From positions 620,001-684,000 of the forward strand of contig NZ_CP122537.1 of assembly GCF_029853695.1 (NCBI RefSeq): 64,000 nucleotides of DNA, read 5' to 3'. Origin of the DNA: Jannaschia sp. GRR-S6-38. Its GTDB lineage: Bacteria; Pseudomonadota; Alphaproteobacteria; Rhodobacterales; Rhodobacteraceae. Both the position numbers and the translations under genes were made by a program. Below are positions 29,182 to 36,635 of this stretch, one piece after another (within the stretch, counting starts at the first letter, position 1; each line of letters starts with the position of its first letter). The notes below the pieces were generated by a model, which saw only the letters and a program-made list of their open reading frames with translations, ran no database searches and had not been told where the DNA came from.

Positions 29182-29664
29182 TCAGAGGCCGGCGGATTTC
29201 AATATACCGTCCGCATAGGGATCGGGAAGGTCCAATTCCCGTAGGATGCGAGTCTCCGCCGCCTCCATCGCCTCGGCCTCCTCGGGATTGGCGTGGTCGT
29301 GGCCCAGAAGATGCAGCGTCGCGTGGACCAGCAGGTGGATGACATGGGCCTCGAAGGGCTTGCCCTGCGCGGCGGCTTCGCGGCGGCAGGTCTCGATGGC
29401 GATGGCGATATCGCCCAGCTCGGGATCGCGCGGCGCGGTGCCGGGCACCCGCGCCTCCGACGGCCAGGAGAGGACGTTGGTGGGCGCGGCTTTGCCGCGG
29501 AACTCGGCGTTCAGCGCGGCGATGCGCGCGTCGTCGCAGCCCAGCACCGCGACCTCGAACGCGCCGTCGAGCCCCGCGCCGCGCAGCGCCGCGGGGATGG
29601 CGATGCCCGCCAGTCGATCCAGATCGCTCCAGCGCTCGTCCTCGATGATGGTCTCGACGGTCAT
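29182..29664 (-). CDS. ybeY: endoribonuclease YbeY (rRNA maturation factor)
   Basis: 160-residue metal-dependent RNase needed for 16S rRNA 3'-end maturation and ribosome quality control. The zinc motif is HATLHLLGHDH (three His in H-x3-H-x5-H spacing). The substrate-side motif RGKAAPTNVLSWPSE is at ~55. The ATG at 29664 overlaps the stop of the upstream rraB-like gene by four bases (ATGA), which indicates translational coupling. Confidence 0.96.
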   Translation of the reverse strand: MTVETIIEDERWSDLDRLAGIAIPAALRGAGLDGAFEVAVLGCDDARIAALNAEFRGKAAPTNVLSWPSEARVPGTAPRDPELGDIAIAIETCRREAAAQGKPFEAHVIHLLVHATLHLLGHDHANPEEAEAMEAAETRILRELDLPDPYADGILKSAGL

Positions 29665-29999
29665 TCGACCATGAACCCCCAGCCGTCGGGCACCCAGCCA
29701 TAACGCAGCGCCGCCTCGGTGGTGCGGCGCTCCTCGGCGTGGATCGCGGCGGCCGAGAGGGTCATGGTCGGCGTCTGCGCCTCGATCACCTCGCCGTCGG
29801 GATCTCCGTCATCGTCGGTAAAATGCTCCACCTCGAAGCCGCGATCTTCGAGCCAGCCGATGAACTCGGTCGCTTCGGCTTCCGGGCCGGGTTTGAAATG
29901 CAGATCGACCCGCGCCGCCTCAGGCAGGTCGTGGGCGGCGGACCATTCGGCCCAGATGCGCTCGGTCTCGGCCTTCTGCGCGTCGTAGTCGAAGCTCAT
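29661..29999 (-). CDS. RraB-like ribonuclease E inhibitor family protein
   Basis: 112-residue acidic cytosolic protein matching the RraB family in length and pattern: helix (YDAQKAETERIWAEWSA), ferredoxin-like strand HLDFKP-type segment (VDLHFKPGPEAEATEFIGW), DRGFEVEHFTDDDG, and C-terminal RYGWVPDGWGFMVE. RraB binds RNase E in E. coli and changes its action. It is coupled at both ends, overlapping the phoH stop and the ybeY start, which places it among RNA-metabolism genes. Recognition is from memory, so the exact family is moderately certain. Confidence 0.75.
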   Translation of the reverse strand: MSFDYDAQKAETERIWAEWSAAHDLPEAARVDLHFKPGPEAEATEFIGWLEDRGFEVEHFTDDDGDPDGEVIEAQTPTMTLSAAAIHAEERRTTEAALRYGWVPDGWGFMVE

Positions 30000-31018
30000 C
30001 CCCGGTCCTCGCGCGCCGCCCGCGCGGCCTCGCGCCGAGTGTCTTCGGCGTCGTAGGCGGTGATGATCTTCGCGACCAGCGGGTGCCGGACGACATCGGT
30101 GGCGGTGAAGTAGTTGAAGCTGATCCCCTCGGTGCCCGTCAGGATCGACTCGGCGTCGCGCAGCCCCGACTGGACGCCGCGCGGAAGGTCGACCTGGCTG
30201 CGGTCGCCGGTGATGGCCATGCGCGACCCCTGCCCCAGCCGGGTCAGGAACATCTTCATCTGCATCGTCGTCGCGTTCTGCGCCTCGTCCAGGATCACGA
30301 AGGCGTTGGACAGCGTCCGGCCCCGCATGAAGGCCAGCGGCGCGATCTCGACCCGCTTCTCCTCGCGCAGCTTGGCCAGCTGCTTGCCGGGCAGGAAGTC
30401 GTTCAGCGCGTCGTAGAGCGGCTGCATGTAGGGATCGACCTTCTCGTCCTGCGTGCCCGGCAGGAAGCCCAGCTTCTCGCCCGCCTCGACGGCGGGGCGG
30501 GTCAGGATGATGCGGTCCACCTCGCCGGTGATGAATTTCGACACGGCGACGGCCACGGCGATATAGGTCTTGCCGGTGCCCGCGGGCCCGATGCCGAAGG
30601 TCAGCTCGTTGTCGAGCAGCGCCTGGGTATAGGCCTTCTGCGCCTCGGTGCGCGGCTCCATCGTCTTCTTGCGGGTGCGGATCTCGAGCGCGGGGCCCGG
30701 GAACATCTCGGTCTGGTCGCCGTCGCGCGCCTCGGCGTCGTCATCGCGCAGCCGGATCAGCCCGTCGATCGCGCCCATATCGACCTGCTTGCCCGCCTCG
30801 AGCCGCGCATAGAGCGCGTTGAGCACCCGTTCCGCCTCGGGGGCGGCCTCGCCATGGGCGACCAGCGTGTTGCCCCGGTTGACGATCTGCACGCCCAGCA
30901 GCTGCTCGATCTGCGCCAGGTGGGCGCCATGCGGGCCCACGAGGTCGATCATCAGCCGATTGTCGGGATAGTCGAGCTGGATCGCCAGCGCGGTGTCGGG
31001 AGAAGCGGTCGGGGCCAA
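29996..31018 (-). CDS. phoH: PhoH family ATPase
   Basis: 340-residue cytosolic P-loop ATPase of the PhoH/YbeZ family, functionally linked to YbeY and ribosome assembly. Walker A is [13 protein letters not shown] (~143) and Walker B is [14 protein letters not shown] (~240). The N-terminal domain resembles KH-type folds ([17 protein letters not shown]). The start is an unusual TTG at 31018 with AAGGA eight bases upstream. No ATG lies before the conserved N-terminal part, so TTG is likely genuine. It heads the phoH-rraB-ybeY-corC-lnt chain. Confidence 0.95.
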   Translation of the reverse strand: MAPTASPDTALAIQLDYPDNRLMIDLVGPHGAHLAQIEQLLGVQIVNRGNTLVAHGEAAPEAERVLNALYARLEAGKQVDMGAIDGLIRLRDDDAEARDGDQTEMFPGPALEIRTRKKTMEPRTEAQKAYTQALLDNELTFGIGPAGTGKTYIAVAVAVSKFITGEVDRIILTRPAVEAGEKLGFLPGTQDEKVDPYMQPLYDALNDFLPGKQLAKLREEKRVEIAPLAFMRGRTLSNAFVILDEAQNATTMQMKMFLTRLGQGSRMAITGDRSQVDLPRGVQSGLRDAESILTGTEGISFNYFTATDVVRHPLVAKIITAYDAEDTRREAARAAREDRG

Positions 31019-31111
31019 GTCTGGATCCTTCTTGGATGACGCGGGTCACGTGCCGATCAGATGGGGACGCGGAGGGCCTATGACAGCCCGCCGCGGGGAT
31101 ACAACGTCAAA

Positions 31112-31137
31112 GGGCCGCGACGTTTCCGCCGCGGCCC
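31112..31137 (-). terminator. rho-independent terminator of the lipoprotein gene
   Basis: An 8-bp stem (GGGCCGCG / CGCGGCCC) with a short loop lies 28 bases after the stop of the minus-strand lipoprotein gene. On that strand it is followed by TTT, giving a plausible weak-to-moderate terminator. Confidence 0.6.
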
Positions 31138-31164
31138 CGTTATCGCATGCGCGCGCCCCACCGA

Positions 31165-31470
31165 TCAGAGCGGGTCGGAGACGTCTTGGCCGCCCCGGAA
31201 CGGGCCGGTGACGTATTCCGGTGGGGCCGTGCCCGAGCAGACGGGCTTGCCGTCCGGCGACAGGCGCTGCGACAGGTAGCCCTCGACGCCGTCGTCGATC
31301 AGCCAGTGGTCGCAGCCGCGGGGATCGACCCAGATGCCGGGCGACAGGTCCTGAAGCGAGGACTGGCCGATGAACTGGCGGTCGCGCGTCTTGTCGCCGC
31401 CGCTGTTGCTCTCGCAGCCCGCGAGGGCGGCGGCGCAGCCCAGAAGGACGATGGTCCGTGTGATGGTCAT
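31165..31470 (-). CDS. small lipoprotein with W-D-P-G-C motif
   Basis: 101-residue predicted lipoprotein: signal peptide with lipobox LAGC (residues ~16-19), then a short acidic domain. The segment WVDPRGCDHWLIDDGVEGYL matches, with substitutions, a stretch of the OmpA-like protein encoded 13 bases upstream. Both genes therefore carry the same unnamed domain, and this one lacks the peptidoglycan-binding half. The ATG at 31470 was chosen because it begins the signal peptide. Function unknown; an outer-membrane location is likely. Confidence 0.8.
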   Translation of the reverse strand: MTITRTIVLLGCAAALAGCESNSGGDKTRDRQFIGQSSLQDLSPGIWVDPRGCDHWLIDDGVEGYLSQRLSPDGKPVCSGTAPPEYVTGPFRGGQDVSDPL

Positions 31471-31483
31471 GGGGTCCCGTCCC

Positions 31484-32158
31484 TCAACGATAGCAGATGA
31501 TTTCGACGCGGCGATTCTGCGCGCGGCCCGCGGCGGTGGCATTGCTGGCCTGCGGCCGGCTCTCGCCCGCGCCCGAGACCTCGATCACGCGGGCACCGCT
31601 GGCCTGCGCGACCCGAGCGACGGCATTGGCGCGGCGCTGGCTGAGGCGGCGGTTATAGGCGTCGGAGGCGCGGCTGTCGGTATGGCCGATGATCCCGTAG
31701 GCCTGGGCCTGCGCCGACTGGAAGAAGCGCTGCAGCTCGGTCCGCCCGGCGGGATGGATGCGGGCGCTGTCGCTGGCGAAGAACTGGTCGGCCTGCATCG
31801 TGCCGCAGGCCTGGCCGCGGTTGCAGACCGGGCGACCGTCGCGGGTGACATGCGGGGTCATGTAGCCTTCGACGCCGTCATCCATCACCCAATGCTCGCA
31901 GCCATCCGGATCGGTCCAGATCGTGGGCGTGTAGCGTTCGGCAATGATGGTCCGCTCGCGCACTGCGCCGGACGCGCGACCGGGCGTCCAGCGGCCCTGC
32001 CCGTCGGCCCCCAGCGTCCAGGTATAGACATTGCCGGCGGCGTCCTGGCCCAAGTCGCCCGCGCTTTGCGCCGCGGCCGGTCCGGTCAGCGCCAGCAGCG
32101 CCCCCAGCGCCGCGGCCAAGCCCGTCCTCACCGCGCGCGCACCCAATCGAGACAGCAT
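31484..32158 (-). CDS. OmpA-family protein with N-terminal W-D-P-G-C domain
   Basis: 224-residue secreted protein. A signal peptide spans residues 1-30 (ending PAAAQS). A middle domain carries WTDPDGCEHWVMDDGVEGYM and RPVCNRGQACG. The C-terminal OmpA-like peptidoglycan-binding domain runs from about 130 to the end (YGIIGHTDSRASDAYNRRLS, RAQNRRVEI). The start at 32158 has GAGGGGG upstream; the open frame beyond it lacks sequence resembling a signal peptide. It is followed at 13 bases by the lipoprotein sharing its middle domain. Confidence 0.87.
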   Translation of the reverse strand: MLSRLGARAVRTGLAAALGALLALTGPAAAQSAGDLGQDAAGNVYTWTLGADGQGRWTPGRASGAVRERTIIAERYTPTIWTDPDGCEHWVMDDGVEGYMTPHVTRDGRPVCNRGQACGTMQADQFFASDSARIHPAGRTELQRFFQSAQAQAYGIIGHTDSRASDAYNRRLSQRRANAVARVAQASGARVIEVSGAGESRPQASNATAAGRAQNRRVEIICYR

Positions 32159-32315
32159 CCGCGTCCCCCTCGTTCCAAGCTGTTCGCGGACCCGCCCGCC
32201 CGTGCCGGACACGGGGCGGGCGCGGCCCTTTCGGAAGCCTAGCAAACGAGGCGCGCCTGCAAAGCCCAAATCCCAGATATGGAGATTTTTCCGGGCCGTT
32301 GGCGCAAATCTGGGG

Positions 32316-32639
32316 TCAGCGTCGAGGCGGCGGCTCCGAGACGAGGATCGCGCGCATCGCCTCGCCCATCGCCTCCGGGTCGCCCACATAGCGCTCGTCC
32401 CGGCAGACCCGCTGGCCGATCGCATAAGCGCGCTCGGTCGAGTAGCCGGCGGCGGCGAGGTCGTCGAGGAACACGCCCATCGGGCGGTCCCAAATCACGC
32501 CTTCCCAGGCGTAGCGCGCGCAGCTGACCGTGATCCGCAGCGGCTCGGTCCTCGCGTGATGCTCGGCGACGGCGATCCCCGGGCCGGCCGACATCATGAA
32601 AGAGAGGGCGCAACAGGCCCCCAGGTACTTGGCAGACAT
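32316..32639 (-). CDS. hypothetical secreted protein, 107 residues
   Basis: Short protein with an N-terminal signal peptide (SAKYLGACCALSFMMSAGPG, residues 2-21, cleavage near AVA-EH). The mature part is about 75 residues with two Cys (VSCARYAWEG, GQRVCRDERY) that could form a disulfide in the periplasm. The ATG at 32639 has an excellent AGGAGGA. No family recognised. It is 158 bases upstream (in transcription) of the OmpA-like gene and may belong to the same envelope set. Confidence 0.72.
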   Translation of the reverse strand: MSAKYLGACCALSFMMSAGPGIAVAEHHARTEPLRITVSCARYAWEGVIWDRPMGVFLDDLAAAGYSTERAYAIGQRVCRDERYVGDPEAMGEAMRAILVSEPPPRR

Positions 32640-32803
32640 TCCATTCCTCCTGACGCGGCGACGGCCGCGCATGTCGGCGAATATGCGCCGATCGGGGCAA
32701 TGGGGGAAGGATTTGGGCGCATTTCACGGGCCCGGGCAACGGTCTCGGTGCGCTGGGTCTTACCGTTTCGCCGGGTCGGCCAATCGCGGCCCCGCGCGCG
32801 CCG

Positions 32804-34129
32804 TCAGATCAGCGTGGCGGCCAGCGAGTTGGTCTTCGATTCGGTCACGCGCACCCGCGCCACGCGGCCCAGGAGCGTCTCCGGCGCCTCGGCGTGAACG
32901 GCCTGCAGGTAGTCGGACTTGCCCACGAGCTGCCCCGGCAGGCGGCCCGGCTTCTCGAAGAGCACGTTGGTCTCGCGCCCGACCATAGCGCGCTGCGCAG
33001 CCTGCTGCTGCTCGGTGATCAGCGCCTGCAGCCGGTGCAGCCGCTCGGTCGCCGCTTCCACGGGCACGTCGGGCTTCTCGGCCGCGGGCGTGCCGGGGCG
33101 GGCGGAATAGCGGAAGGAATAGGCCGCGGCGTAGCCGACCTGGCGGACCAGCGCCATCGTGTCCTCGAAATCGGCCTCGGTCTCGCCCGGGAAGCCAACG
33201 ATGAAATCGCCCGAAAGCGCCAGGTCGGGCCGGGCCGCGCGCAGCCGCGCGATGATGTCGAGATAGCTGGCCGCCGTGTGCTTGCGGTTCATCGCCTTCA
33301 GGATCCGGTCGCTGCCGGACTGCACCGGCAGGTGCAGATAGGGCATCAGCTTGGCGCATTCGCCATGGGCCGCGATCAGGTCGTCGGTCATGTCGTTCGG
33401 GTGCGAGGTGGTGAAGCGGATGCGCTCCAGCCCCGCGATGTCGTCCAGCGCCCAGATCAGGTCGGCCAGCGACCAGGTTCGCCCGTCCGGGCCGTCGCCG
33501 TGGTAGCCGTTGACGTTCTGGCCCAGCAGCGTGATCTCGCGCACCCCGCGATCCACGAGCGCGCGCGCCTCGCCCAGCAGGCGGGCGACGGGGCGGCTGA
33601 CCTCCGCGCCGCGGGTATAGGGCACGACGCAGAAGGCGCAGAACTTGTCGCAGCCTTCCTGCACGGTCAGGAAGGCTGCCGGTTTCGCGGCGGGCGTCCG
33701 CAGCGTCGGCAGGTGGTCGAACTTATCCTCCTCGGGCATCTCGGTATCGACGAGGCCCGCCTCGCCGCGCTCGATGCGCGCGACCATGTCGGGTAGGCGG
33801 TGATAGGTCTGCGGGCCGACGACCAGGTCGACCAGCGGCTGGCGCGCGACGATCTCGGCCCCTTCGGCCTGCGCCACGCAGCCGGCCACGCCGATCTTCA
33901 GATCCGGATTGGCTTCGCGCAATGGGCGCAGGCGCCCGAGGTCGGAATAGACCTTCTCGGCGGCCTTCTCGCGGATGTGGCAGGTGTTGAGCAGGATGAG
34001 GTCGGCCTCCTCGGGCCGGTCCGTCGCCTCGTAGCCCGTACCCGCCAGCGCCTCGGTCATGCGTTCGCTGTCATAGACATTCATCTGGCAGCCATAGGTC
34101 TTGACGTGCAGCTTCTTGGGCGCGGTCAT
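32804..34129 (-). CDS. miaB: tRNA-2-methylthio-N6-isopentenyladenosine synthase
   Basis: 441-residue radical-SAM methylthiotransferase modifying A37 of tRNAs that read UNN codons. The N-terminal UPF0004 domain supplies three cluster Cys ([31 protein letters not shown]). The radical-SAM CxxxCxxC motif is [20 protein letters not shown] domain closes the protein. The ATG at 34129 is preceded by GGAGGA; the open frame upstream is not conserved in character. Divergent from the gene at 34259. Confidence 0.97.
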   Translation of the reverse strand: MTAPKKLHVKTYGCQMNVYDSERMTEALAGTGYEATDRPEEADLILLNTCHIREKAAEKVYSDLGRLRPLREANPDLKIGVAGCVAQAEGAEIVARQPLVDLVVGPQTYHRLPDMVARIERGEAGLVDTEMPEEDKFDHLPTLRTPAAKPAAFLTVQEGCDKFCAFCVVPYTRGAEVSRPVARLLGEARALVDRGVREITLLGQNVNGYHGDGPDGRTWSLADLIWALDDIAGLERIRFTTSHPNDMTDDLIAAHGECAKLMPYLHLPVQSGSDRILKAMNRKHTAASYLDIIARLRAARPDLALSGDFIVGFPGETEADFEDTMALVRQVGYAAAYSFRYSARPGTPAAEKPDVPVEAATERLHRLQALITEQQQAAQRAMVGRETNVLFEKPGRLPGQLVGKSDYLQAVHAEAPETLLGRVARVRVTESKTNSLAATLI

Positions 34130-34258
34130 GGGCTCGTCCTCCGGGGGGCGTGGCGGCAATAGCGCAGGCGGCGGCGGCCCGCAACGCGCGGCGTTGCACC
34201 GCGCGGGCGCTTGGCCGATGGTTGGCACCGGGCAGACGGACGCGGCAGGCGATCAGGC

Positions 34259-35125
34259 ATGGACTTCACCTCACTGGAGGATCTGACCGCGCGGGCGGAT
34301 CGGCTGGGCGAGGGTCCGGTCCTGATGCTGCTCTGCGAGGACCAGAGCGAGATCGAAAGCACCCTGCGCCACCATTCCGAGGCGGGCTTCCGCACCATCG
34401 TCGCCGCGGTCCCGCCCGGCGTGACCCTGCCCCCCGCCCTGCCGGAGGGCGTGCACCGCCTGGCGCTGGACCGCCGCCCCGACGCCATGGCCGCGACCTG
34501 CGTCAACGCGTTGATCGCCGGGCGTCCGGCGGGCGCCTGGACGGGCTACTGCTACAATGCGGAATACCTGTTCCACCCCTTCGCCGAAACGCGCCGCGTC
34601 GGCGAGGCGATGACCTTCTGCTCCGAGGAGCGGCGCGACGCGATCCTGTGCTTCGTGATCGATCTCTATGCCGGCGCGCTGGTCGCGGGCACCGACGGGG
34701 TCGACCGCGACGATGCCTGGATGGACGAGACCGGCTATTTCGCGCTGGCCCGCGACCCGGGCGACGGCGAAGGCCCGCGCGAGCGGCAGATGGATTTCTT
34801 CGGCGGCTTGCGCTGGCGCTTCGAGGAGCATGTCCCGTGGGAGCGGCGGCGCATCGACCGGACGGCGCTCTTCCGCACGCGCCCGGGCCTGCGGCTCAAT
34901 CCCGATCACACGCTCACCATCGCCGAGATGAACACCTATGCCTGCCCCTGGCACCATTCCATGACGGCTTGCATCGCGTCGTTCCGCGCCGCCAAGGCGC
35001 TCGCCACCAACCCGGGCAGCCGGGCGGTGATCGGCTCGTTCCGCTGGGACGGCTCGATCCCGTTCGAATGGCGCGCGCAGCAACTGATGGACCTCGGGCT
35101 GATGGAGCCGGGGCAATGGTTCTGA
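34259..35125 (+). CDS. hypothetical protein, 288 residues
   Basis: Soluble protein I cannot assign to a family. It is acidic, with no signal peptide or membrane segments. The N-terminal ~80 residues look like a Rossmann-type alpha/beta start (GPVLMLLCEDQSEIESTLRH, TIVAAVPPG). The middle and C-terminal parts are rich in aromatics and His (YCYNAEYLFHPFAE, NTYACPWHHSMTACIASFR), possibly a metal or active site. The ATG at 34259 is used; an in-frame ATG 48 bases upstream would add an unlikely N-terminus. Divergent from miaB. Confidence 0.75.
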   Translation: MDFTSLEDLTARADRLGEGPVLMLLCEDQSEIESTLRHHSEAGFRTIVAAVPPGVTLPPALPEGVHRLALDRRPDAMAATCVNALIAGRPAGAWTGYCYNAEYLFHPFAETRRVGEAMTFCSEERRDAILCFVIDLYAGALVAGTDGVDRDDAWMDETGYFALARDPGDGEGPRERQMDFFGGLRWRFEEHVPWERRRIDRTALFRTRPGLRLNPDHTLTIAEMNTYACPWHHSMTACIASFRAAKALATNPGSRAVIGSFRWDGSIPFEWRAQQLMDLGLMEPGQWF

Positions 35126-35201
35126 CGCCGACACGCCGCTTGACGCGGATCAAGGCCGGGCGGAGGTTCGGCGCCTAGCAGAGGGCCAGGAGGATCGTGC
35201 C

Positions 35202-35570
35202 ATGCTGACCGTCGAGAAACCGTCCCCGAACCGGGTCGACCTGCACCTGAGAGGTGCGCTCAACAGCGAGACGATGCGCGCCGCGCTCGATGATTTCGTC
35301 GCCGCCTGCGAAGGGGTCGAAAAGGGCCGGATGATCTACGAGATCGCGGATTTCAAGTTGCCGACGCTCGGAGCGCTGGTGGTGGAGCTGTCGCGCCTGC
35401 CCGAGCTGTTCGGCCTGCTGCGCCGCTTCCACAAATGCGCGGTCCTCTGCGACACGGACTGGATCCGCAGCGCCGCGGATTTCGAGGGCGACCTGCTGCC
35501 CGGCGTCCAGGTCCGCACCTACAAGACGGCGCAGCGGCGCGAGGCCGAAGCTTGGCTCGACGACGTCTGA
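35202..35570 (+). CDS. STAS/SpoIIAA-like family protein
   Basis: 122-residue single-domain protein of the SpoIIAA-like (STAS-type) group: strand-helix pattern with VDLHLRGALNSETMRAAL, MIYEIADFKLPT and a last part KCAVLCDTDWIRSAADFEG typical of this family. Members are small cytosolic proteins, often of unknown partner. There is no regulatory kinase or phosphatase gene beside it. A strong hairpin separates it from the convergent hsp20 gene. Confidence 0.8.
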   Translation: MLTVEKPSPNRVDLHLRGALNSETMRAALDDFVAACEGVEKGRMIYEIADFKLPTLGALVVELSRLPELFGLLRRFHKCAVLCDTDWIRSAADFEGDLLPGVQVRTYKTAQRREAEAWLDDV

Positions 35571-35579
35571 CGTGAAAAC

Positions 35580-35606
35580 GGCGCGCCCCCGCTTCGGGGA
35601 CGCGCC
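35580..35606 (-). terminator. rho-independent terminator of the hsp20 gene
   Basis: A long GC-rich hairpin (GGCGCG-CCCC / GGGG-CGCGCC with one bulge) sits between the convergent SpoIIAA-like and hsp20 genes. On the minus strand it is followed by GTTTT, so it mainly ends hsp20. It may also stop the opposite transcript. Confidence 0.75.
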
Positions 35607-35638
35607 GCGCGTGTCGTGGCGGTCAGAGACCGGGGCGA

Positions 35639-36115
35639 TCAGACTTCGACGGTCTCGCCGGCCTTGCCCTCGATCGCCGTGCGATCGGCCTTGGCGGCCG
35701 GAGCGATCTCGATGCGGCGGGGCTTCAGCGCCTCGGGCACCTGACGCTCCAGCTCGATATGCAGCATGCCGTCGGCATGGGTCGCGCCCGTCACCTGGAC
35801 GTGGTCGGCCAGCTGGAAGGTCTTCTCGAAGGCTCGGGTCGCGATGCCGCGATGCAGATAGGTCCGCTCGTCGTTCGTCTCGGCCTTGCGGGCGGTCACG
35901 GTCAGGGCGTTCTCGCGCGCCTCGATGGCGAGCTCGTCGGCGGTGAAGCCCGCGACGGCGATCGAGATGCGGTACTCGTTCTCGCCCAGCTTCTCGATGT
36001 TGTAGGGCGGATAGGTCGTCGCCGTGTCGGCGGCCATCGCGCGGTCCAGCAGGCTGGCCATCCGGTCGAAGCCGACGGTCGCGCGGTAGAGGGGGGTGAA
36101 ATCGTAGTTACGCAT
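35639..36115 (-). CDS. small heat-shock protein, Hsp20/IbpA family
   Basis: 158-residue alpha-crystallin-type chaperone that holds unfolding proteins during heat stress. The N-terminus YDFTPLYRATVGFDRMASLL is typical of proteobacterial IbpA-like proteins. The alpha-crystallin domain covers ~35-130 (YPPYNIEKLGENEYRISIAV, LHRGIATRAFEKTFQLADHV, GMLHIELERQVPEALKPRRI). The ATG at 36115 has AAGGA at 36128-36124 on the minus strand. Upstream are a sigma-32-type promoter and a probable ROSE thermometer, both described separately, so induction by heat at two levels is expected. Confidence 0.95.
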   Translation of the reverse strand: MRNYDFTPLYRATVGFDRMASLLDRAMAADTATTYPPYNIEKLGENEYRISIAVAGFTADELAIEARENALTVTARKAETNDERTYLHRGIATRAFEKTFQLADHVQVTGATHADGMLHIELERQVPEALKPRRIEIAPAAKADRTAIEGKAGETVEV

Positions 36116-36213
36116 GGTTTGCATCCTTCTCGAAGCGATACAGATCGGGTCGCCCCTCCGTTCGTGCCGGACGGGGACAGGTTCGCGCCGGACCCTGTTT
36201 CGGCATCCGGCAC
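36116..36213 (-). promoter_or_regulatory. probable ROSE-type RNA thermometer of hsp20
   Basis: The ~100-base leader folds into nested stems on the minus strand. GTGCCGGA near 36210 can pair with TCCGGCAC near 36164. The last hairpin (36139-36123) pairs ATC-G-CTT with AAGGAT, burying the Shine-Dalgarno AAGGA and leaving one unpaired G. The TCGCT opposite the SD fits the U-U/C-G-C-U signature of ROSE elements, where the G opposite the SD makes the helix melt with heat. Stems were found by eye. Confidence 0.7.
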
Positions 36214-36218
36214 ACCCG

Positions 36219-36247
36219 ATCTGGGAAGGCGAAATCCTGCTTTCAAG
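36219..36247 (-). promoter_or_regulatory. sigma-32 (RpoH)-type promoter of hsp20
   Basis: On the minus strand, CTTGAAA (36247-36241) is followed after 15 bases by CCCAGAT (36225-36219). This is close to the RpoH consensus CTTGAAA-N(11-17)-CCCATNT. It lies between the terminator of the DUF3072 gene and the hsp20 leader, so it is the only room for an hsp20 promoter. Confidence 0.75.
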
Positions 36248-36251
36248 AGGG

Positions 36252-36281
36252 GGCCGCGCAGCTTGTTTCGGCTGCGCGGCC
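36252..36281 (-). terminator. hairpin terminator of the DUF3072 gene
   Basis: An 11-bp perfect stem (GGCCGCGCAGC / GCTGCGCGGCC) with an 8-nt loop begins 18 bases after the stop of the minus-strand gene at 36299. The following minus-strand bases (CCCTCTTG) are only mildly T-rich. Confidence 0.65.
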
Positions 36282-36298
36282 AAGGCGTTGCGACCCGT

Positions 36299-36520
36299 TC
36301 AGGCGCCGCGGCCGGTCTTTTGCTGGAGCGCGTCGATGCGCTTCGAGGCATCGGCCTTGGTCAGGCCCGGATCGAATTCCTCGCCCGCCTCCTCGCTGAG
36401 CGTCTTGAGATAGCTGGCCTGCGCGCCGGTCATCGGCTCGTCGCCGGTCGTCCAGTTTTCCGGGTCTTTGTCGGCATTGCCGGGCGCGTCCTGCTTCGGG
36501 GTGTCGGTGATCTTGTCCAT
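36299..36520 (-). CDS. DUF3072 domain-containing protein
   Basis: 73-residue small acidic protein of the DUF3072 family. The conserved part is WTTGDEPMTGAQASYLKTLS and EEAGEEFDPGLTKADASKRID; the C-terminal half resembles a helical hairpin. Function unknown. The ATG at 36520 has AGGAGGA. It precedes hsp20 on the same strand, but a hairpin and a heat-shock promoter separate the two. Confidence 0.88.
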   Translation of the reverse strand: MDKITDTPKQDAPGNADKDPENWTTGDEPMTGAQASYLKTLSEEAGEEFDPGLTKADASKRIDALQQKTGRGA

Positions 36521-36582
36521 GTCGGTCCTCCTGCGGTGATGTTCGCTTAACGTTCACCCGGCTGGGAGGTTCCATGACGCGA

Positions 36583-36615
36583 CGCGCCCCCGGATCGCCG
36601 GGATCCGGGGGCGCG
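36583..36615 (-). terminator. hairpin terminator of the RTX-like gene
   Basis: A perfect 14-bp stem (CGCGCCCCCGGATC / GATCCGGGGGCGCG) with a 5-nt loop lies 20 bases after the stop of the RTX-like gene. There is no T-run, so termination strength is uncertain, but the helix is very stable. Confidence 0.6.
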
Positions 36616-36635
36616 CAAGTCCGAAACCGGCGCGA

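Noticed and set aside
36141..36223. Full 10-bp outer stem of the hsp20 leader (CAGATCGGGT / ACCCGATCTG) as part of the thermometer
   Set aside because: Its 5' arm overlaps the -10 element of the sigma-32 promoter, so it would be at most partly transcribed. Only the inner stems were counted as thermometer evidence.
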